The notes: generated by a model not told the origin, from the letters alone. A DNA stretch of 64,000 nt from Centroberyx gerrardi (GCF_048128805.1 NC_136010.1:28445980-28509979); one strand, 5' to 3'. Positions 1-12,959 are shown, counted from the first letter of the stretch. Program-made: numbers and translations.

Positions 1-200
1 TGGGAAAGATCATATGTAACAATGTATTTTTAAGTAACTCATTAGCTTTTACTCCGAGTGCCTTTTAATTGAACTACTCTTTAATTTTAATAGATTTTTA
101 GAAGTAGAAGTAATTTTACCTCTACTTGAATAAAATTTCAGCAAAATAACAGTACTTGTTCTTGAGTAGGATATTTCAGTACAGTCTCTCCACCACAGGA
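1..200. repeat. Interspersed 'AAGTAA' element, copy cut by the window edge
   Basis: This copy matches, in inverted orientation, the stretch near 25,740-25,950. Shared marks include GGGAAAGATCAT, TTTAAGTAACTC and the AAAATTTCAGCAAAATAACAG / AAACTTCAGCAAAGTAACAG pair. The (A)AGTAAAAGTA-rich composition is typical of a short non-autonomous DNA element spread through fish genomes; the family name is not assigned. The window begins inside the element. Confidence 0.6.
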
Positions 201-2380
201 CATGAACGATAGTAAAAATTAATCAATTCAGAGAAACAACACTGTGACTCTGAACATAAATTTGCTTTCAAAATTGTTTTCCAGTATGGTATGAATGTAT
301 GTTGAAACTGTCATGTAGCATGTTGATATTTTTCACATATTACATGCTATATGGATTATATTAGTACCATTAGGATTATGTACTGTATGTACCTCACATT
401 CTCTTGGACTGTGACAAACTAAATAGACCATCAGCAAAGTGCACTGTACAGGCACTCAGACACTTGCTCAGCCTGTTTTTCTGTTATTTTATGGTTATGT
501 GTAAACATCACATCCTGATCCATTGATCAGGATGTGAGCGAAATCTGTAAAACATCATAGGGGCAACAGCATGTATTTATTCATGTTGCACTTGTTTTCC
601 CCACACATACTATGTTGCCAGGGTTTCTGGTCTCCAAATAGAGGTGTGGGTTCAAATCCTACTTCTGACAAGCAGTTTTGATACTCGTTTTTGTCAGTTT
701 CTCCTGTTCCAGACTTTCAGACACTCTATAGATGAAAACCCAGAGGGCGAGAAGTTTTCCCCTGACCAACACCGTCCAGTTCGGCTCATGTAAAACCTCC
801 AGGTCGTGTCGGTCTGTGTCGTCGGTTGCCTTACACAAACTGCGATGGACAAAAGGTGTTGTCTTAGTGATGTCTGCTGTTAAAGCCGGTTTTGCATCTT
901 GGTTTGATTTGAACAAAAGCAGTCAGGAAGAGACTGGGCATGACAGAGCAGCCTTGTCTCCTGCAGCCGGCACAGCATCCGCTCGGTGAATGCAAAGTTA
1001 TTTGCATAGGAAAATGTAAGTGTAGTCTTTGGGAGTAGGGGAGTTGGGAGTTACACACCTGCTAACATGACTGTGATCCTTCACTGGAGAATTCAGTTCG
1101 TAGGAAACAAATAATGTATATTTGTACAGTGTTGACAGCAGCTAGTTTGCTGGTTATATTTTAAAGAGCCTTTTCTATCGTTGTAGCATATGAAATTTTA
1201 TTATATAGTAACTTCCAACCCACAATCCACGATATTCCACTCAACAGAGTTTGCAAGTCCATCTTTACCCATCCTGTAATCCAGTGACCCTTTAAATTGC
1301 AGCCTAATGGTGTATGTAACAGAGACAAAATAAAAGGGTTATCCATGGTTATACAGTACATGGGTTATCATGACTTTGTACTGAAGAACTGCTAAAGGAG
1401 ACAGGAGGATGTTGTTGTTGGAAGCTGTAACCACACCCGAAAATCAGACAAATAAATGCCCATGTGACAGGAAAGTTGGTACCAATCGGATCAGCAGTGT
1501 TTAATTGTATTACTGTTGAATTACACTGCAGTTACTGGGAAAAGTGTTCCAGAAAGTTATCCAACGCTGTGTGACACACACTCTCACTCAGCCATAGACG
1601 CAGACTGATTTGCCTCGGATGCAAATGTCAACCGAAGGAGCGCCGCAGCGATGGTACACATCCAAGAGCCGAAAAGACTCGCTTCAGGCAAAGGGAAAGA
1701 GATTTGACTTTCAGTAGCAGACAGGGATTTTGTGTTCGTCTGGAGAGCCTCTGCTTGTACTGTATAAATTCAGCCGCGTCTTTAATATCGACAGTAGAGA
1801 CTCATGCAACATATGAGATGGTTATAAACTCATGTTGGGGGATCTGAGTTGTCCAGCGCTTATGGGCATTTACAGTCACAGAAAAATAGAGTTGATCGTA
1901 ATGATGTGATGTTTAGGTACTTTTTAATTCTGCTGGAATAACGAAATTGTTAAAGTGGTAATCCATGAGTTCCTAGCTTTTTTTAACTTTGTCTCCATCT
2001 TTGGTGCTAAGCGATCATTGCTGTGTTATCTCTGCTAATGCAGCGATAGCATTCATCTCATGTAGGATTTACCATAAATACCAACTGCCAACTGCGAAAC
2101 ATTTTGGGAATTTCTTGGTTTCACAAACTTTCGGAAGTATGTCAACAAAAGTGACAAACACTGCAGCGAATCTACCACTTATATTCACACCAATACAATC
2201 AACTCTACTTAGGAAAAGCGAGTAATGTCTGCTGTAGTTTGTTGATGGTTGATATTAAATTCATAAATAAAAAAATATTTCGGATGTCACTGTTCCAAGG
2301 AACGCTTTGAAGTTGTAATGACGAAATATCATCCCGCTATCATTCTGCTTCTTCCAATGTAATGTGAATGCAGTATAACT
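200..2380. other. Intergenic DNA without a supported gene
   Basis: Apart from the tRNA-Leu fragment at 624-670, the region is moderately AT-rich. It shows only short open frames on both strands, none with a recognisable domain or with splice sites that would join them. No RNA gene or long repeat was seen. Confidence 0.5.
624..670 (+). pseudogene. tRNA-Leu 3'-half fragment
   Basis: The stretch has a variable-arm-like TCTGGTCTCC...GAGG segment, then a T-arm/B-box GGGTTCAAATCC and an acceptor end ACTTCTGACA. This closely resembles the 3' exon of vertebrate tRNA-Leu(CAA), which carries an intron in the anticodon arm. No matching 5' half (D arm, A box, anticodon stem) lies upstream, so it is a fragment or a piece of a tRNA-derived retroelement, not a working tRNA gene. 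Confidence 0.5.
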
Positions 2381-2590
2381 ACCCAGTTCTTCTTCTTCTG
2401 TTTATTCCAAACAAACCAGAAACATAAAACACATCACTTCCTGTGCGCCAGAGCATTTTTCCCCAGGAAAGATCTACCAGACACTGGGTGTTTAGAACAG
2501 CAAATGTAAAAGCTTTCATGAACTGGATATAGGTTGAATCACTATTGTGTTATAGCAATCGACAATAAGCCAAAGAGACATTTATTTATA
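2380..2590 (-). repeat. Interspersed repeat family A, copy 1
   Basis: This stretch is repeated in opposite orientation at 10,486-10,660 and 29,070-29,310. Shared marks read on the minus strand are TGCTGTTCTAAACACC, GTCTGGTAGRTCTTTCCTGG and TTGTTTGGAATAAACAGAAG. Divergence between copies suggests an old dispersed element. The family is not identified; it carries no open reading frame of note. Confidence 0.65.
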
Positions 2591-2729
2591 TGAAAATGCC
2601 CTGGATTATTACTTTAACATTAAGGTTAAGTATACATTGAGATATGGAGTTCCGGTTGGCCTGTGAATAAAGTCATGTTCCATAATGGTAATAATAGTGT
2701 GTGTTAGTGTCTGTCAGGAGAGCGCTGAG

Positions 2730-2731
<2 letters not shown>

Positions 2732-2780
<49 letters not shown>
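2732..2780. repeat. (CA)n microsatellite
   Basis: A nearly perfect CA run of about 49 bp, followed at about 2,791 by a short GT run. The opposed CA and GT tracts could pair as a hairpin. Apparent small proteins of Thr-His or Val-Cys repeats here come from the repeat. Confidence 0.95.
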
Positions 2781-2781
<1 letters not shown>

Positions 2782-3954
2782 TCCTTTGAAGTGTGTGTGT
2801 GTGTATGTTGGCGTGGTCTCTGTCTGCGGTCCCCCCACATGAATAGAGCCAGGCCCTGTGCAGTCGACAGCTGTCTCCTTTGAACACCCAAAGACAAAAA
2901 AGCCTTAAATCCACCGGCCCCCCCTCTTTCATGTGTTCATTCGATACCGGTCTTCCTCGCCTTACTGTCACTCCATTCAGCTCCGTGGCCCAAGGCTGCA
3001 GCTTGTTACCATACTGCTTCCTCCCAATGTTTCCGTAAAGTGGAGGAAAATAAAAGCTTTCAAATTCCAGTGAACAGGAGTATCAGAATGCTTCTTAGCT
3101 TCTGCAGCAATGTTAATAATTCTAGGTTTGGATGCTCTTGGGATAAGAAAAAGGGTTTCCAAAGTCTGTTAAAAAGCCTTTGGTATTATTCTATTTGGCA
3201 TTTCTGATGAAAATTTGAAACATTTGATCAACTTTCTCTACCTGGGGGCTGATTTTAAGTTATAATTATGTCTATTCTTAGTGCAATAAAAGGGTTTTTA
3301 GCTGTGCCATTGGAGTACTGGGCACAAACAATGGAGAGAAAGGGAGAATTTTGAGTCTGCTATTCACAAATCCTCCAAAATGTATTCAGGAAAAATGGTC
3401 AAAATGGCTCAAAAACCTAAAACCCAATGAAGACTAGATGCAAGGGGAAACTCACAAATAGAAGAAAAAAACTCAAACGGAGATTCCCAAATGCAAAGTT
3501 TCCATTTCACTCTACATCTGACCCATAAAGTGACAAGTGGAAAACGTGAAAAAGTTTATTGAGTAACCTGATCATCAGTGCAAACAGGTTTTATTCTATA
3601 TCTGACTTGATCGGAGCGAGATTTAGAATAAAATGAAACTTATCATTTAAACACCTTGAATTTTTCCCTTCGTCAAACCCCGGTGAACGCCTTTAACGTT
3701 CCTTGGCTCGGGCTACAAAGTCACACTTAAACAAATCTTCTCCTCGCCGTGCCTCCCATACACCCCATGCCCTCCGATGAGAAAAAAAAAAAAGCCCATA
3801 GATGAAAGCTAAAAATAGCACGTGAGGAAGAGGAACGGGGAGTCTTGCGGTGTGCGCGTGCGATAACCCCGGCGGCCGGCCCTCTGTGTGTCCGACTGCC
3901 TCCCGTTCACCGAGGGTAATTAGAAAATCCTCAGGGCAGGGGAGATCTGCTTGG

Positions 3955-3955
<1 letters not shown>

Positions 3956-3989
<34 letters not shown>
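3956..3989. repeat. (GT)n microsatellite in a CpG-containing stretch
   Basis: A run of about 17 GT units. The flanks (3,840-4,190) are richer in G+C and CpG than the surrounding DNA. The 112-163 codon open frames over it on both strands consist largely of dinucleotide-repeat translation and lack domains. Confidence 0.95.
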
Positions 3990-3990
<1 letters not shown>

Positions 3991-4864
3991 ACGTTACGCG
4001 AGTGTGTGTACACCAGCATGCCGTTGCGCGTGTGTTTTGCCTGCGCGCGAGGAGGCTGGGGCCCAACACTGTACCAGGCAAAGGTTTCCACCGAACCGCT
4101 CTTGCATAACTCAGTGAGTGATAACACCGGTGCATTCCTCCCAACACACATCACGACGGCCAACATCTTTCCCCCAGCTCGCATTTAAATACAGCCTCAC
4201 ACGAGCCGGAGCATTCATTTTTCCCATTTTTCCCATTTTGAGCCGGGTTCTAATTGAAAAGGAGACCTGTTGGAGATGGTGATACACCGAGAGGAGACGG
4301 AGAGGGGATTGGGTGCTCTTCCAGGGCAAAGGTCACGTTCATCAAGAGGTAGGTCACCCGGGGGCTACAGCTGAAGGTGTTCCCACATCTATTGGGTGTC
4401 TACCCTTCACCTTGATGGGAAGCAGACTGCAGACGGGGAAAGACTGGGGAGTTTGGGATCAGATGGGAAAATGGATCAAATGAGTGGCGCTGAAATGGAA
4501 GTGGATAGAAAGGCCTGCTCATGTTTTATCTATATTATGCCACTATCATGTTTAGCTGAGTGTATTATGACTAGATAAATGTAGATCATTTGACTGCATG
4601 TGTCTAATTCAAGCTGTTTAATTCAGTGTTTTGTGATCATATGGCAACTGCCTGCAGTCTGCTACAAGACAAATTTCCAGCTACCAGGATGTTGATTCAA
4701 AGCCACATTAACAGCAGCCTCTTCCTGAATCCTCCGAGATTACTGACTGTCTAAACACGGTGTATTTGGCCATAAAACACCAGCATCGCACTAGGTCAGT
4801 GCCAAAAAAACGCTGCGGTGCCACACCGCTCCTCTACCTGCACCCTCTGCACTTCCTTATCCAT

Positions 4865-5015
4865 CATCCGAGGAACGGCCGGTCTCCATGGCTCCTGCGC
4901 TCCCATAGGCCCCTCGTGGGACCGCGTCGCGGCCGAGCCGCTTTCTGATTGGCCCGAGGTCGCGAGATGAACCTCCTCGCCCCGCGCCTGGAGACCGAAA
5001 TGTTGACAGAGCGGC
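4865..5015. promoter_or_regulatory. CpG-rich block with an inverted CCAAT box
   Basis: About 150 bp are strongly enriched in CpG (GGCCGG, CGCGTCGCGG, GGTCGCGAG, GCGGCGCC) within a CpG-poor neighbourhood. An ATTGG (inverted CCAAT) lies near 4,949. CpG-rich blocks of this size in fish often mark a promoter or a constrained regulatory element, but no exon with a reading frame was found next to it. It could belong to an unannotated transcript on either strand. Confidence 0.35.
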
Positions 5016-5125
5016 GCCCAAACACCAAAAGGGTGTGTGTGTGGAGGGCTGTAAAAAACCCTTTGAGCAAGTCATGTTGAGTTAGCACTGCTGAACGTGT
5101 TAATGTATAGCCCTCTTACAGTGAC

Positions 5126-5258
<133 letters not shown>

Positions 5259-6015
5259 CCTGTGGACTTTGACACTCATTTCTTCCTGATTCATACAAAA
5301 GAATGAAATCTGCTGATCATTTACTTGCAAACACACCAGTATGAATTCAGTGAACTATTTTATTTTCTGAGTCATTCTGGATCAATCCATCTTTGGGGGT
5401 TTTCCAGACTGTCATGCCTGCTTCTAGGACTAATGATCCAAATCTTTTGAACCTGCCTCTTTAAACCATTTGCTTGTGCTTGTCCATTATGGACTTCCCA
5501 TCTTACAAAAGTACAATACTGTCGCTTTAGTTTCCTAATCATACAAACGTTGTCTTCATGCAACACAGCAGCGGTGCACATTGTCTGCTCAAAATATGAA
5601 AAGACAGGAGCATTCCCCCCTGCAAATTCTTTTGTTACACACCCAACCAGTTGCTCAAGCTCAGCATCTATGAGGCGTACAGTGACGTAATCACACAGCC
5701 GAGTGTTTCCTTTACGGACAACATGGAGGAAAATCAGTCCTTCCCCTCCAAACCATAAAATGAACGGCCTCTTTCATGGTTTACTGCAGAGGAACCTGAG
5801 CGTCCATATGAGGAACAATAAGACTAGGTGAAGGCAGGTGCTAGATAGAATATGGAGTTTACCTGCAGACTTTATCTGGCTAAGATAAGACGGAGCTTCT
5901 CATGTTATGTTCACTGACATGTAAACCATCAGGAACTTTCCTTTTACGACAAGAAATCAGTGCTTTCTGTTTCAATTTCTCATGGCAGAGCAGAAGAGAT
6001 TTCAAACATACGGAA

Positions 6016-6248
6016 GAGGATTGGGGCCACGTGCGGAAAATGTATTTGAGTTGTGAGTTTAAAGTCAGAATTCTGAGAAAAAAGTGGGAATTCTTAGAAA
6101 AAAAGTCAGAATTCAGAGATTAAAGTCAGAATTCAGAGATTAAAGTCAGAATTCAGAGATTAAAGTCAGAATTCTTCTCTTTATTCTCACAATACTGACT
6201 TTAAACTCAGAACTCAAATACATTTTTCACATGTGGCCCTAATCCTCT
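6016..6248. mobile_element. Short inverted-repeat element with internal 20-bp tandem repeats
   Basis: The ends are inverted copies: GAGGATTGGGGCCACGTG at the left and CACATGTGGCCCTAATCCTC at the right, extending inward through TGTATTTGAGTT / AACTCAAATACA and TTTAAAGTCAG / CTGACTTTAAA. The middle carries about three tandem copies of a 20-bp unit with core AAAGTCAGAATTCAGAGATT. This is a miniature inverted-repeat transposon with no coding capacity. Confidence 0.75.
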
Positions 6249-7070
6249 ACTGTATAGAGTGTAATGCCTCTCCTACTCTAGGCTACTTTTAATTTAAGAC
6301 AACACCTCCTGTCTAGTCGGTTGAGCACAGATTCTTCTTTTTCTCGTCCTCGCTTCTGATTAGGAATCTTCACCACTTGGCTTTTTTTGGATGGTTTTTT
6401 TTCTGAAGTTCTCCGCCCTTGGAAAGACGTCTGCCTTTTGAGTGGGCGAGCTGAATATCTCGGTATCTCCCTACCCACCCCGCTGCTTAGGTCAGATGTA
6501 TATTTTGGCCGTGGCTATCAGCATGAGCAAGATCTGTAAATTTCTACGAGCTATAAATCTCACTTAATTGCAACCTTTAACACGGCGGCCCAGTAAATTA
6601 CAGCCAAACGACCCTGAAACGAAGCAATGCTTTCATGATAGTTTTAAATGCTGAAGTCAGCAACAGGCACGTCATACATTTTTAACAGCAGCAAAGAAAA
6701 AAGTCATGTTAAGAGTCGTTTACTTACACTAAAATATGAATAGAGTCAAATACTGTTGAGTTTGCTGCTGTGCTTCTACACTCAGAGAGTATATTAAGTC
6801 AGATAACATGAAACTTGAATGAGTCCGGTGAGGAAGTTAGACTGTTGCAGCAGAAAATGCTAATAGGATACAGCAAAGACAAATAGATTATAAATAAGAA
6901 TAAGAATGTAAGAATATAATAAGAGATATGCAACCAACAAAATGAACACGTTAAGCAGAAATACATGAATGAAAGTATGAAAAGATATGGATTGCAGCAT
7001 TATGAAGGTGTGCAAAATAGCAGCAGTAGAACTTATTGAGGTTTTTTTTGATGCATGTATTGATTATTAA
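6249..7070. other. Intergenic DNA, nothing recognised
   Basis: AT-rich, with short open frames only, no domain-bearing translation and no obvious repeat ends. Confidence 0.4.
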
Positions 7071-7074
7071 AGGT

Positions 7075-7495
7075 GCTTGTGTGGCATATTAACATCAATA
7101 AATCATTACCACATTAATTTTGAGACATTAGTATAATTGCCATGACCAAACAAGACCAGCACCAAGAAGATTGGCAGCCTCTACTGGCCTCTACACTGCA
7201 TTTTACATTGTGTGCCACCAGGTCGGATTCTGTGGGAAAACTGCTGGATTGCTTTACAGCACAAAAGAGGAAGAGAGAGCTAAAGCTTGTAGTTTCTGGC
7301 AATGGCAGATGGAGGAAGGAGTGAAAGGCCGATGGAAAAATCACTTGCAACATGTTGATCTTATTCAGTAAAGCCAAAGAGAAAACCATTTACCAAAGAA
7401 GCAACGTGTGAGATAGAGGTTACTAATCATCTCTGCCATGATCTCATTTGTTTATAGTAATTATACCAAGGTATCACAATTAATTTGACGATAAT
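7075..7495 (-). repeat. Interspersed repeat family B, copy 1
   Basis: This stretch is homologous in opposite orientation to 50,330-50,840 inside the plekhn1 gene. Shared pieces include CTGCTGGATTGCTTTACAGC, GGAAGGAGTGAAAGGCCGAT, AAAGCCAAAGAGAAAACCAT and GTTTATAGTAATTATACC. Its open frames are interrupted in the other copy, so it is treated as non-coding and dispersed. Confidence 0.7.
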
Positions 7496-9160
7496 ACTGT
7501 ATATTTATGTTTAAAAAAACTACACATAACTCTTTTAACCACATGTAATTGCAGTGACTGACATACACCAAACTTTCTGAGATATTCCTTACTCATTTAG
7601 TCTGATGTCATCTATCATTTGATTTTAGCCTCACACACAATGGAAGTGTAAGTAACAGGTGAGGTGTATGTCAGGATGCTGGGTGGAGGAGGGGTGTGTC
7701 TCTGCCTTGGTAACTGGTCCCAGTGGGCCGGCTCCTGGCTGCGTCTTCACCTGCACCCTGCTTCCCCGGAGAGGCCCTCCACATCACAAACACATCTTGC
7801 ATCATTAGCAGGGCCTGCTGTTGCCCTGCAGCCAGACCCCATGATACACTCTGTGGGAGAGATCAGTGCTTTGAATGTAGGTGTTGAGTCTTTATGTCAG
7901 ACACAAAAATACAGAGAATACGTAGAAGGCCGCAACATTATGAAGTAGCACTGGTATATATAATGCATTAGACTGAGGACTAATAAAGTGTAATGATGCT
8001 TCAATTCAGTAAGCAGCGAAATACTTAATATTCATAAATGCAATTTATAAATATGGCTTGTGTTTAATTTGTTATATTGCTCAAACATTGAGTTCTCAAA
8101 CATTTAATGACATTGTTAAAAATGACATTAAAATCCATCATTGGATAATATATTGGTATCCACCCAATCAGCGTCTGACCTTTCTTGTGCATTGTGGCCT
8201 TTGTGAATTTCCATGGGAATTCCCCTATAGTGCACAGAGGCATTCTAGTAGATTTCATGCACACAATAGTCCAATTACTGTGATGAGCTGATTACAGCAT
8301 TCACATGGTTTGAAGTAACACAATTTTCCCTAATAACCTGGGTCTATGTGGATTTATTTGATAGTTAGTTATCTTAGAGGATGTGATGTGATGCAATGAG
8401 AACATTAAGGTCCTTTTTTTTTTTCAGTATTCTTCGTTGTTTGGGTTGATGTGCTTATTAGTCTCAGTGTTAGCGGAAAGCAGAAGAGACGTCATGTGAC
8501 ACACAGTACACATGAGCCATTCTGACACATGAAAAAACCTGAATGAAATCGCACTAAGGTGTTTGCATGGTCAAATAAATCCAGAGATCAAGCAGAAGTC
8601 TAGGTGTGTTAACTTGCCTTAACTCTGGTTCAGGTCTTATTCAGGTTCAGCTGTTTACATGAACCTTTGATACTGTGATTGAATCTCCCTGTTACCATAA
8701 ATACTCCAATTAACAGAAGACTCTCAATCCCACTTTGACTGAGCAATAGTAGGTTACTGCTATTACAGGGGAAAGAAATGATGATACCAATAGTAATAGT
8801 AAGTACCGCTCGCTACAATGTTTTTTGTTGACATCAAAATGTTCCCATAATGCAGTGTGAGTCTGAGTTTGACAGACGGTGAAAGCCCAAAGTGAAAGCA
8901 GTCAGATGTTTCCATGCCACATCTGAACCAGGTTTCTCATAATCAGAGTCTGAGCTGAACCAGGTTATTCTAACCCAGGTATGACGCTTACATGCGTTCA
9001 GCCAAAACCAGGTTACTGGAGTGACTGGAAAGCAATTCTTTGTGCATGGAAATGCAACTGTAGAACTGTATTACTAAACTATTTTGCAACTTTTATGGCC
9101 ATTCAATGAATACAATAGCCGTAATATTGCACATAGTATCTGATTATTGACCAAAATTAT
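7496..9160. other. Intergenic DNA without a supported gene
   Basis: A 94-codon plus-strand open frame at 7,664-7,948 has no recognisable domain and no splice context. Between about 8,560 and 9,030 several AACCAGGTT / AACCTGGTT-like words recur in both orientations, which suggests an old inverted-repeat element, but its ends could not be defined. Confidence 0.4.
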
Positions 9161-9167
9161 TTCAGGT

Positions 9168-9575
9168 AGGGATGGGACGATATGCTTATCTCATGATATG
9201 ATTGGATGGATATGATATGGGGTTCATGATTCAATACAACCACGATACAGTCTTCACAAATAAAAGTTCAATGGCAACAAAGTCTGACTGTGCAGAATTA
9301 TGTTTATGTCTCAACCACAAATCTTTCTAGCAATGGCATTGGTTTGCTAGAACATAAACAACAATTTAAAAATGTCATTACAAACTGCAAGTAATATAAT
9401 TTGGATGGAGAGCTTGTGAAATTGTGATGGTCAAGCGTCTCATTTGTGATTACTACAGCAGAATAACATGGAGCTAATATCACAATTCATTTTTCTGTCC
9501 AACGATACGTATTACATATTGCAATACATTTTTATATTGTGATATATTGAATTTTGATATATCGTCCCATCCCTA
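9168..9575 (+). mobile_element. 400-bp inverted-repeat DNA element, copy 1
   Basis: The ends AGGGATGGGACGAT and ATCGTCCCATCCCT are perfect 14-bp inverted repeats. The body has no coding capacity. A second copy lies in the opposite orientation at 10,943-11,333. This is a typical miniature DNA transposon of fish; the superfamily is not assigned. Confidence 0.8.
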
Positions 9576-10485
9576 TTTTTAGGAGATGTTTTTAATAGAT
9601 GTTCCATTGTTGCTGTATGTGTGACTTCAGCCAGAGGAACCCTGCTGGATGTTTGGACCATGATGTTATACATTTAGTCTGGCCTGAGGTCTGAAAAGGC
9701 TCAAGTAATGGACCCGGTGTTACAGCAAACCTTGTGTTAGTGTCATTGATCATTTTTCTTTCCTGGGTGAATTCACCAAACACACATAAACCAAGGGATA
9801 CCCAGCGCTGCTTCTGTGAATGAACCGAAAGTCATTGTCATCCGCCTCATGGTAATGCCTTAGTAAACACATTACATTGCGAGCTAATTACATGAGACCA
9901 AATAGAAAGTCTTTTGGAAGACGCGGGCAGGTGTGTTTGGAGATGGTACGTTATCATAGCTCCTTCATAATGCCGTCAACTAAGCACACAAATGCTTTAA
10001 AGCTGCACAATGCCAGATTTGGCCGTGAGGCAGGCGAGGCAGACATGCTATTTAACGTGGAGCACAATGAAGGATGACCTTGAGGTCAGCATTTACACTC
10101 ATTTCCTAAACAAACTGCAGCGTCTCAACCGTGAATGACACTCGTGGCTGAAACTTGACCCGGGCCAGCAGCTCTGCAGGTGTGTTTGGCAGGCAACAAG
10201 AGTCAGACTTTAGGAAGCTTTTAGTGTGTTTGTGACGGCGTGTGTGAGCGAGATGTGAGAGATTTAAGAAAGTGATGACTCTCATTCTGAAATGTTGTAC
10301 TTAACCAACAATTACACAGCTCAAAGTGTGAACAAAAGGTTCAGAAGATACACACAATTAGTTTATCAGTAACGATTCATCTCTGTCCTTGTCTCCAATC
10401 AACTCTGTAAGGCATAATGGTGTCAGTTTAGGTGTGGTAGGTGTAGAATTAAAAGTAATAATCTGCAACATTATCATATAAATAA
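9576..10485. other. Intergenic DNA between repeat copies
   Basis: The open frames (for example plus 9,877-10,077) lack domains and splice sites. Nothing else was recognised. Confidence 0.4.
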
Positions 10486-10660
10486 AGCTTTTCCATTTGC
10501 TGTTCTAAACACCCGGTGTCTGGTAGGTCTTTCCTGGGGAAAAATGTGCTTTATGTTTCCGATTTGTTTGGAATAACCAGAAGAAGAACTGAGAAGTTAG
10601 CATGAGCAGTGATAGCCACCATGGCGGAGGAGAATGAGGAACTCAAGGATTACCACTTTA
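10486..10660 (+). repeat. Interspersed repeat family A, copy 2
   Basis: It carries TGCTGTTCTAAACACC, GTCTGGTAGGTCTTTCCTGG, TGTTTGGAATAACCAGAAG and AGCATGAGCAGTGATAGCCA, shared with the copies at 2,380-2,590 and 29,070-29,310. It is slightly shorter than those, lacking the GGAAGTGATG segment. Confidence 0.65.
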
Positions 10661-10942
10661 ATAGTTACATATAATAATTTTGTTATGTCAGCAGCATCTA
10701 AAAGTGTCCAAACACTGATCAACACTGATCCCCCAACATGACTTATCTGTTGGGAGAATCCCTATGTTTGGCATTACAGGAAAAAATAAGAAGGAGCGTA
10801 AACTATGACCTCCAGCCAGTGATTATAATGGGGCAAACAACCACCAATATCTATTATACTTACTTACTTGATGCTTTTTCCTTTAAATGGATCTATTTTT
10901 AGATACCTTACATTAGTTTGATGCTACTTATTATGATATACT

Positions 10943-11333
10943 AGGGATAGGACGATATATCGAAATTCAATATATCGCAATACAAAAATGTGACAATATG
11001 TATCGTGGGACAGAAAAATGAATTGATATTAGCTGCAATTTATTCTGCAGTAGTAATCACAAATGAGACGCTTGACCATCACAATTTCACAAGCTCTCCA
11101 TCCAAATTATATTACTTACACTTTGTAATTACATTTTTAAATTGTTGTTTACATTCTAGCAGCCAACGGCATCGCTAGAAAGATTTGTGCCTCAGAAATA
11201 AACAGAATTCTGCACAGTCAGACTTTGTTGTCATTGAACTTTTATTTATTACATCGTATCATGGTTGTATTGAAGCGCGAACCCCATATTGCGTATCGAA
11301 TCGTATCGTGAGATAAGCATATCGTCCCATCTG
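10943..11333 (-). mobile_element. 400-bp inverted-repeat DNA element, copy 2
   Basis: This inverted copy of the element at 9,168-9,575 has the same features read on the minus strand: ATCGTCCCAT end, GAGATAAGCATATCG, CACAGTCAGACTTTGTTG versus its reverse, and GAGACGCTTGACCATCACAA. It has diverged by scattered substitutions, so the two copies inserted long ago. Confidence 0.8.
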
Positions 11334-12950
11334 TAATGTATACTATGTATTTACATCATAAAGATTGTCAGGCTAACAGAGGTTCTTTCTCCCACTGATG
11401 TCAGACTGAACCCAGCGGCAACTCGGCCTAAACCGGCAGCCAAACAGGTGTGTTGTGGAATAAGATGCAATAATAATTGGTATGCTTCGCTCCCCTTCGC
11501 TATGGCAACTGCCCCATTGGAGATTATGGGATACGGCTGCGACATCTCCACACACCATCCCGCCCTAAATCCTTCGGGGGCCAATTACCCACTGCTGGTG
11601 GCAGGCGGCAAGTCGGGGCAAGGCTGTGGCTGCTAGACCGTTTGTGTGCAACGCCGCTCCCTTGGTGATTCTCTGGCTTTGTGAACAAAAAAAAATAAAT
11701 CATGCTCGAATCTCCTCACGAAGTTCAACCGTAGAGTTCAAATATTGTAATGTGGAACAAGTCAAACACTTGAATAGAAACGGATGTATTTCAGTGGCGT
11801 GAACGCATTTTGTTCCACGTCACCGTCGCTGATATGATGAGTGGGGCTTTGCTGGCCCCCGGTAGCCAGGCAGACAGGCAGCTAATTGGCGAGAGACTCG
11901 GTAGAAATCGGTAATGAGGGGCCTTTAAACATCACACCTGGGCTAAGTCCTCCAATTTCCTGTAAGACAATGTAAATCTCTGTAATTATCTCACAGTCAC
12001 CTGAGCAGAAGGGCAGAACAAGGAGGCAGGTGGATAAAACAACAGAAAAGATGCAACAGACAGATGCAGCATATTGGGATGGGGGGGGGGGGGGGGGGCT
12101 TTCAATGCTTTCAATGCTGTGTAGCCTACTTATTAAAAAAGATGGTTCTTAAGAGGTTCTTCTTGTAAAATGCTTTACAGAATCATCTATGATTGAAGAA
12201 CCTCTTGAATCTGTAAATTGTTCATTATAGCAGTAATACCTGCGCTGTGATACTGTAGGTATGAAGCTAAGCCAGGTACTGTTGGCATCAGCAAAGTACC
12301 CATAATCACAGTAAAGAACGTCCTCAATGGTGTTATGTTTTTTTCAATGAAATAAGAGAAGACAAGAAAAAATGCTAACTAGCTCCCTTGTACCAGTAGG
12401 GTCAAGATTTCAACCTATGGGAATCATCACATGGCTATAAATGGCTTAATGGCTGAAACTACCCCTTAATTTTCTATAATGCTTTTTAGTTCCCCATTAT
12501 TTCCATGAAAATAGATTTTTGGTTCAATATGTTCATGTTATTGTTCTTCATTAGTTCTTTGATAGTTCCTAACTTCAATAATCAAAGTGTGATAGGCTGA
12601 GCCACTTGATTTTAAACCTCACTTGGACTCACCGAGTCAGTCTGCATACACGCAGTATTCTGGCAAATATTTAATATCTTACTTAAGGTTTTATTAAGGA
12701 TACGCTCTTATATGCAATAACAAATATCCCTGTGTACATGAAGAAACAAATTTATTAGCTGGATGTTTTCAGGGACATAAATAATGAAGCAGTTGTTTCT
12801 AAGATGGTGCTATTTAGTTACATGTGAGGTTAGTTCAAGGGGATAGAGCATCTCAAAGTGTGTATATGTGTGGAATATTTAACTCAATATATAATATATA
12901 ATATATAAATGATATCATTCTCAAATTAATTTTGATAGCATAATATAATG
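11334..12950. other. Intergenic DNA with a poly-G run
   Basis: An uninterrupted G run of 19-20 bases lies at about 12,080-12,099. Near 12,140-12,215 AGAGGTTCTT and AAGAACCTCTT form a short inverted repeat of a kind common in fish. A moderately CpG-rich stretch lies near 11,400-11,660. No gene is supported. Confidence 0.4.
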
Positions 12951-12959
12951 GCTGTCACT

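Noticed and set aside
624..670. Functional tRNA-Leu gene
   Set aside because: Only the 3' half is present; no A box or anticodon arm upstream.
3693..4188. Open frames of 112 and 163 codons on opposite strands
   Set aside because: Both run through the GT microsatellite and are largely repeat translation, with no domain and no splice context.
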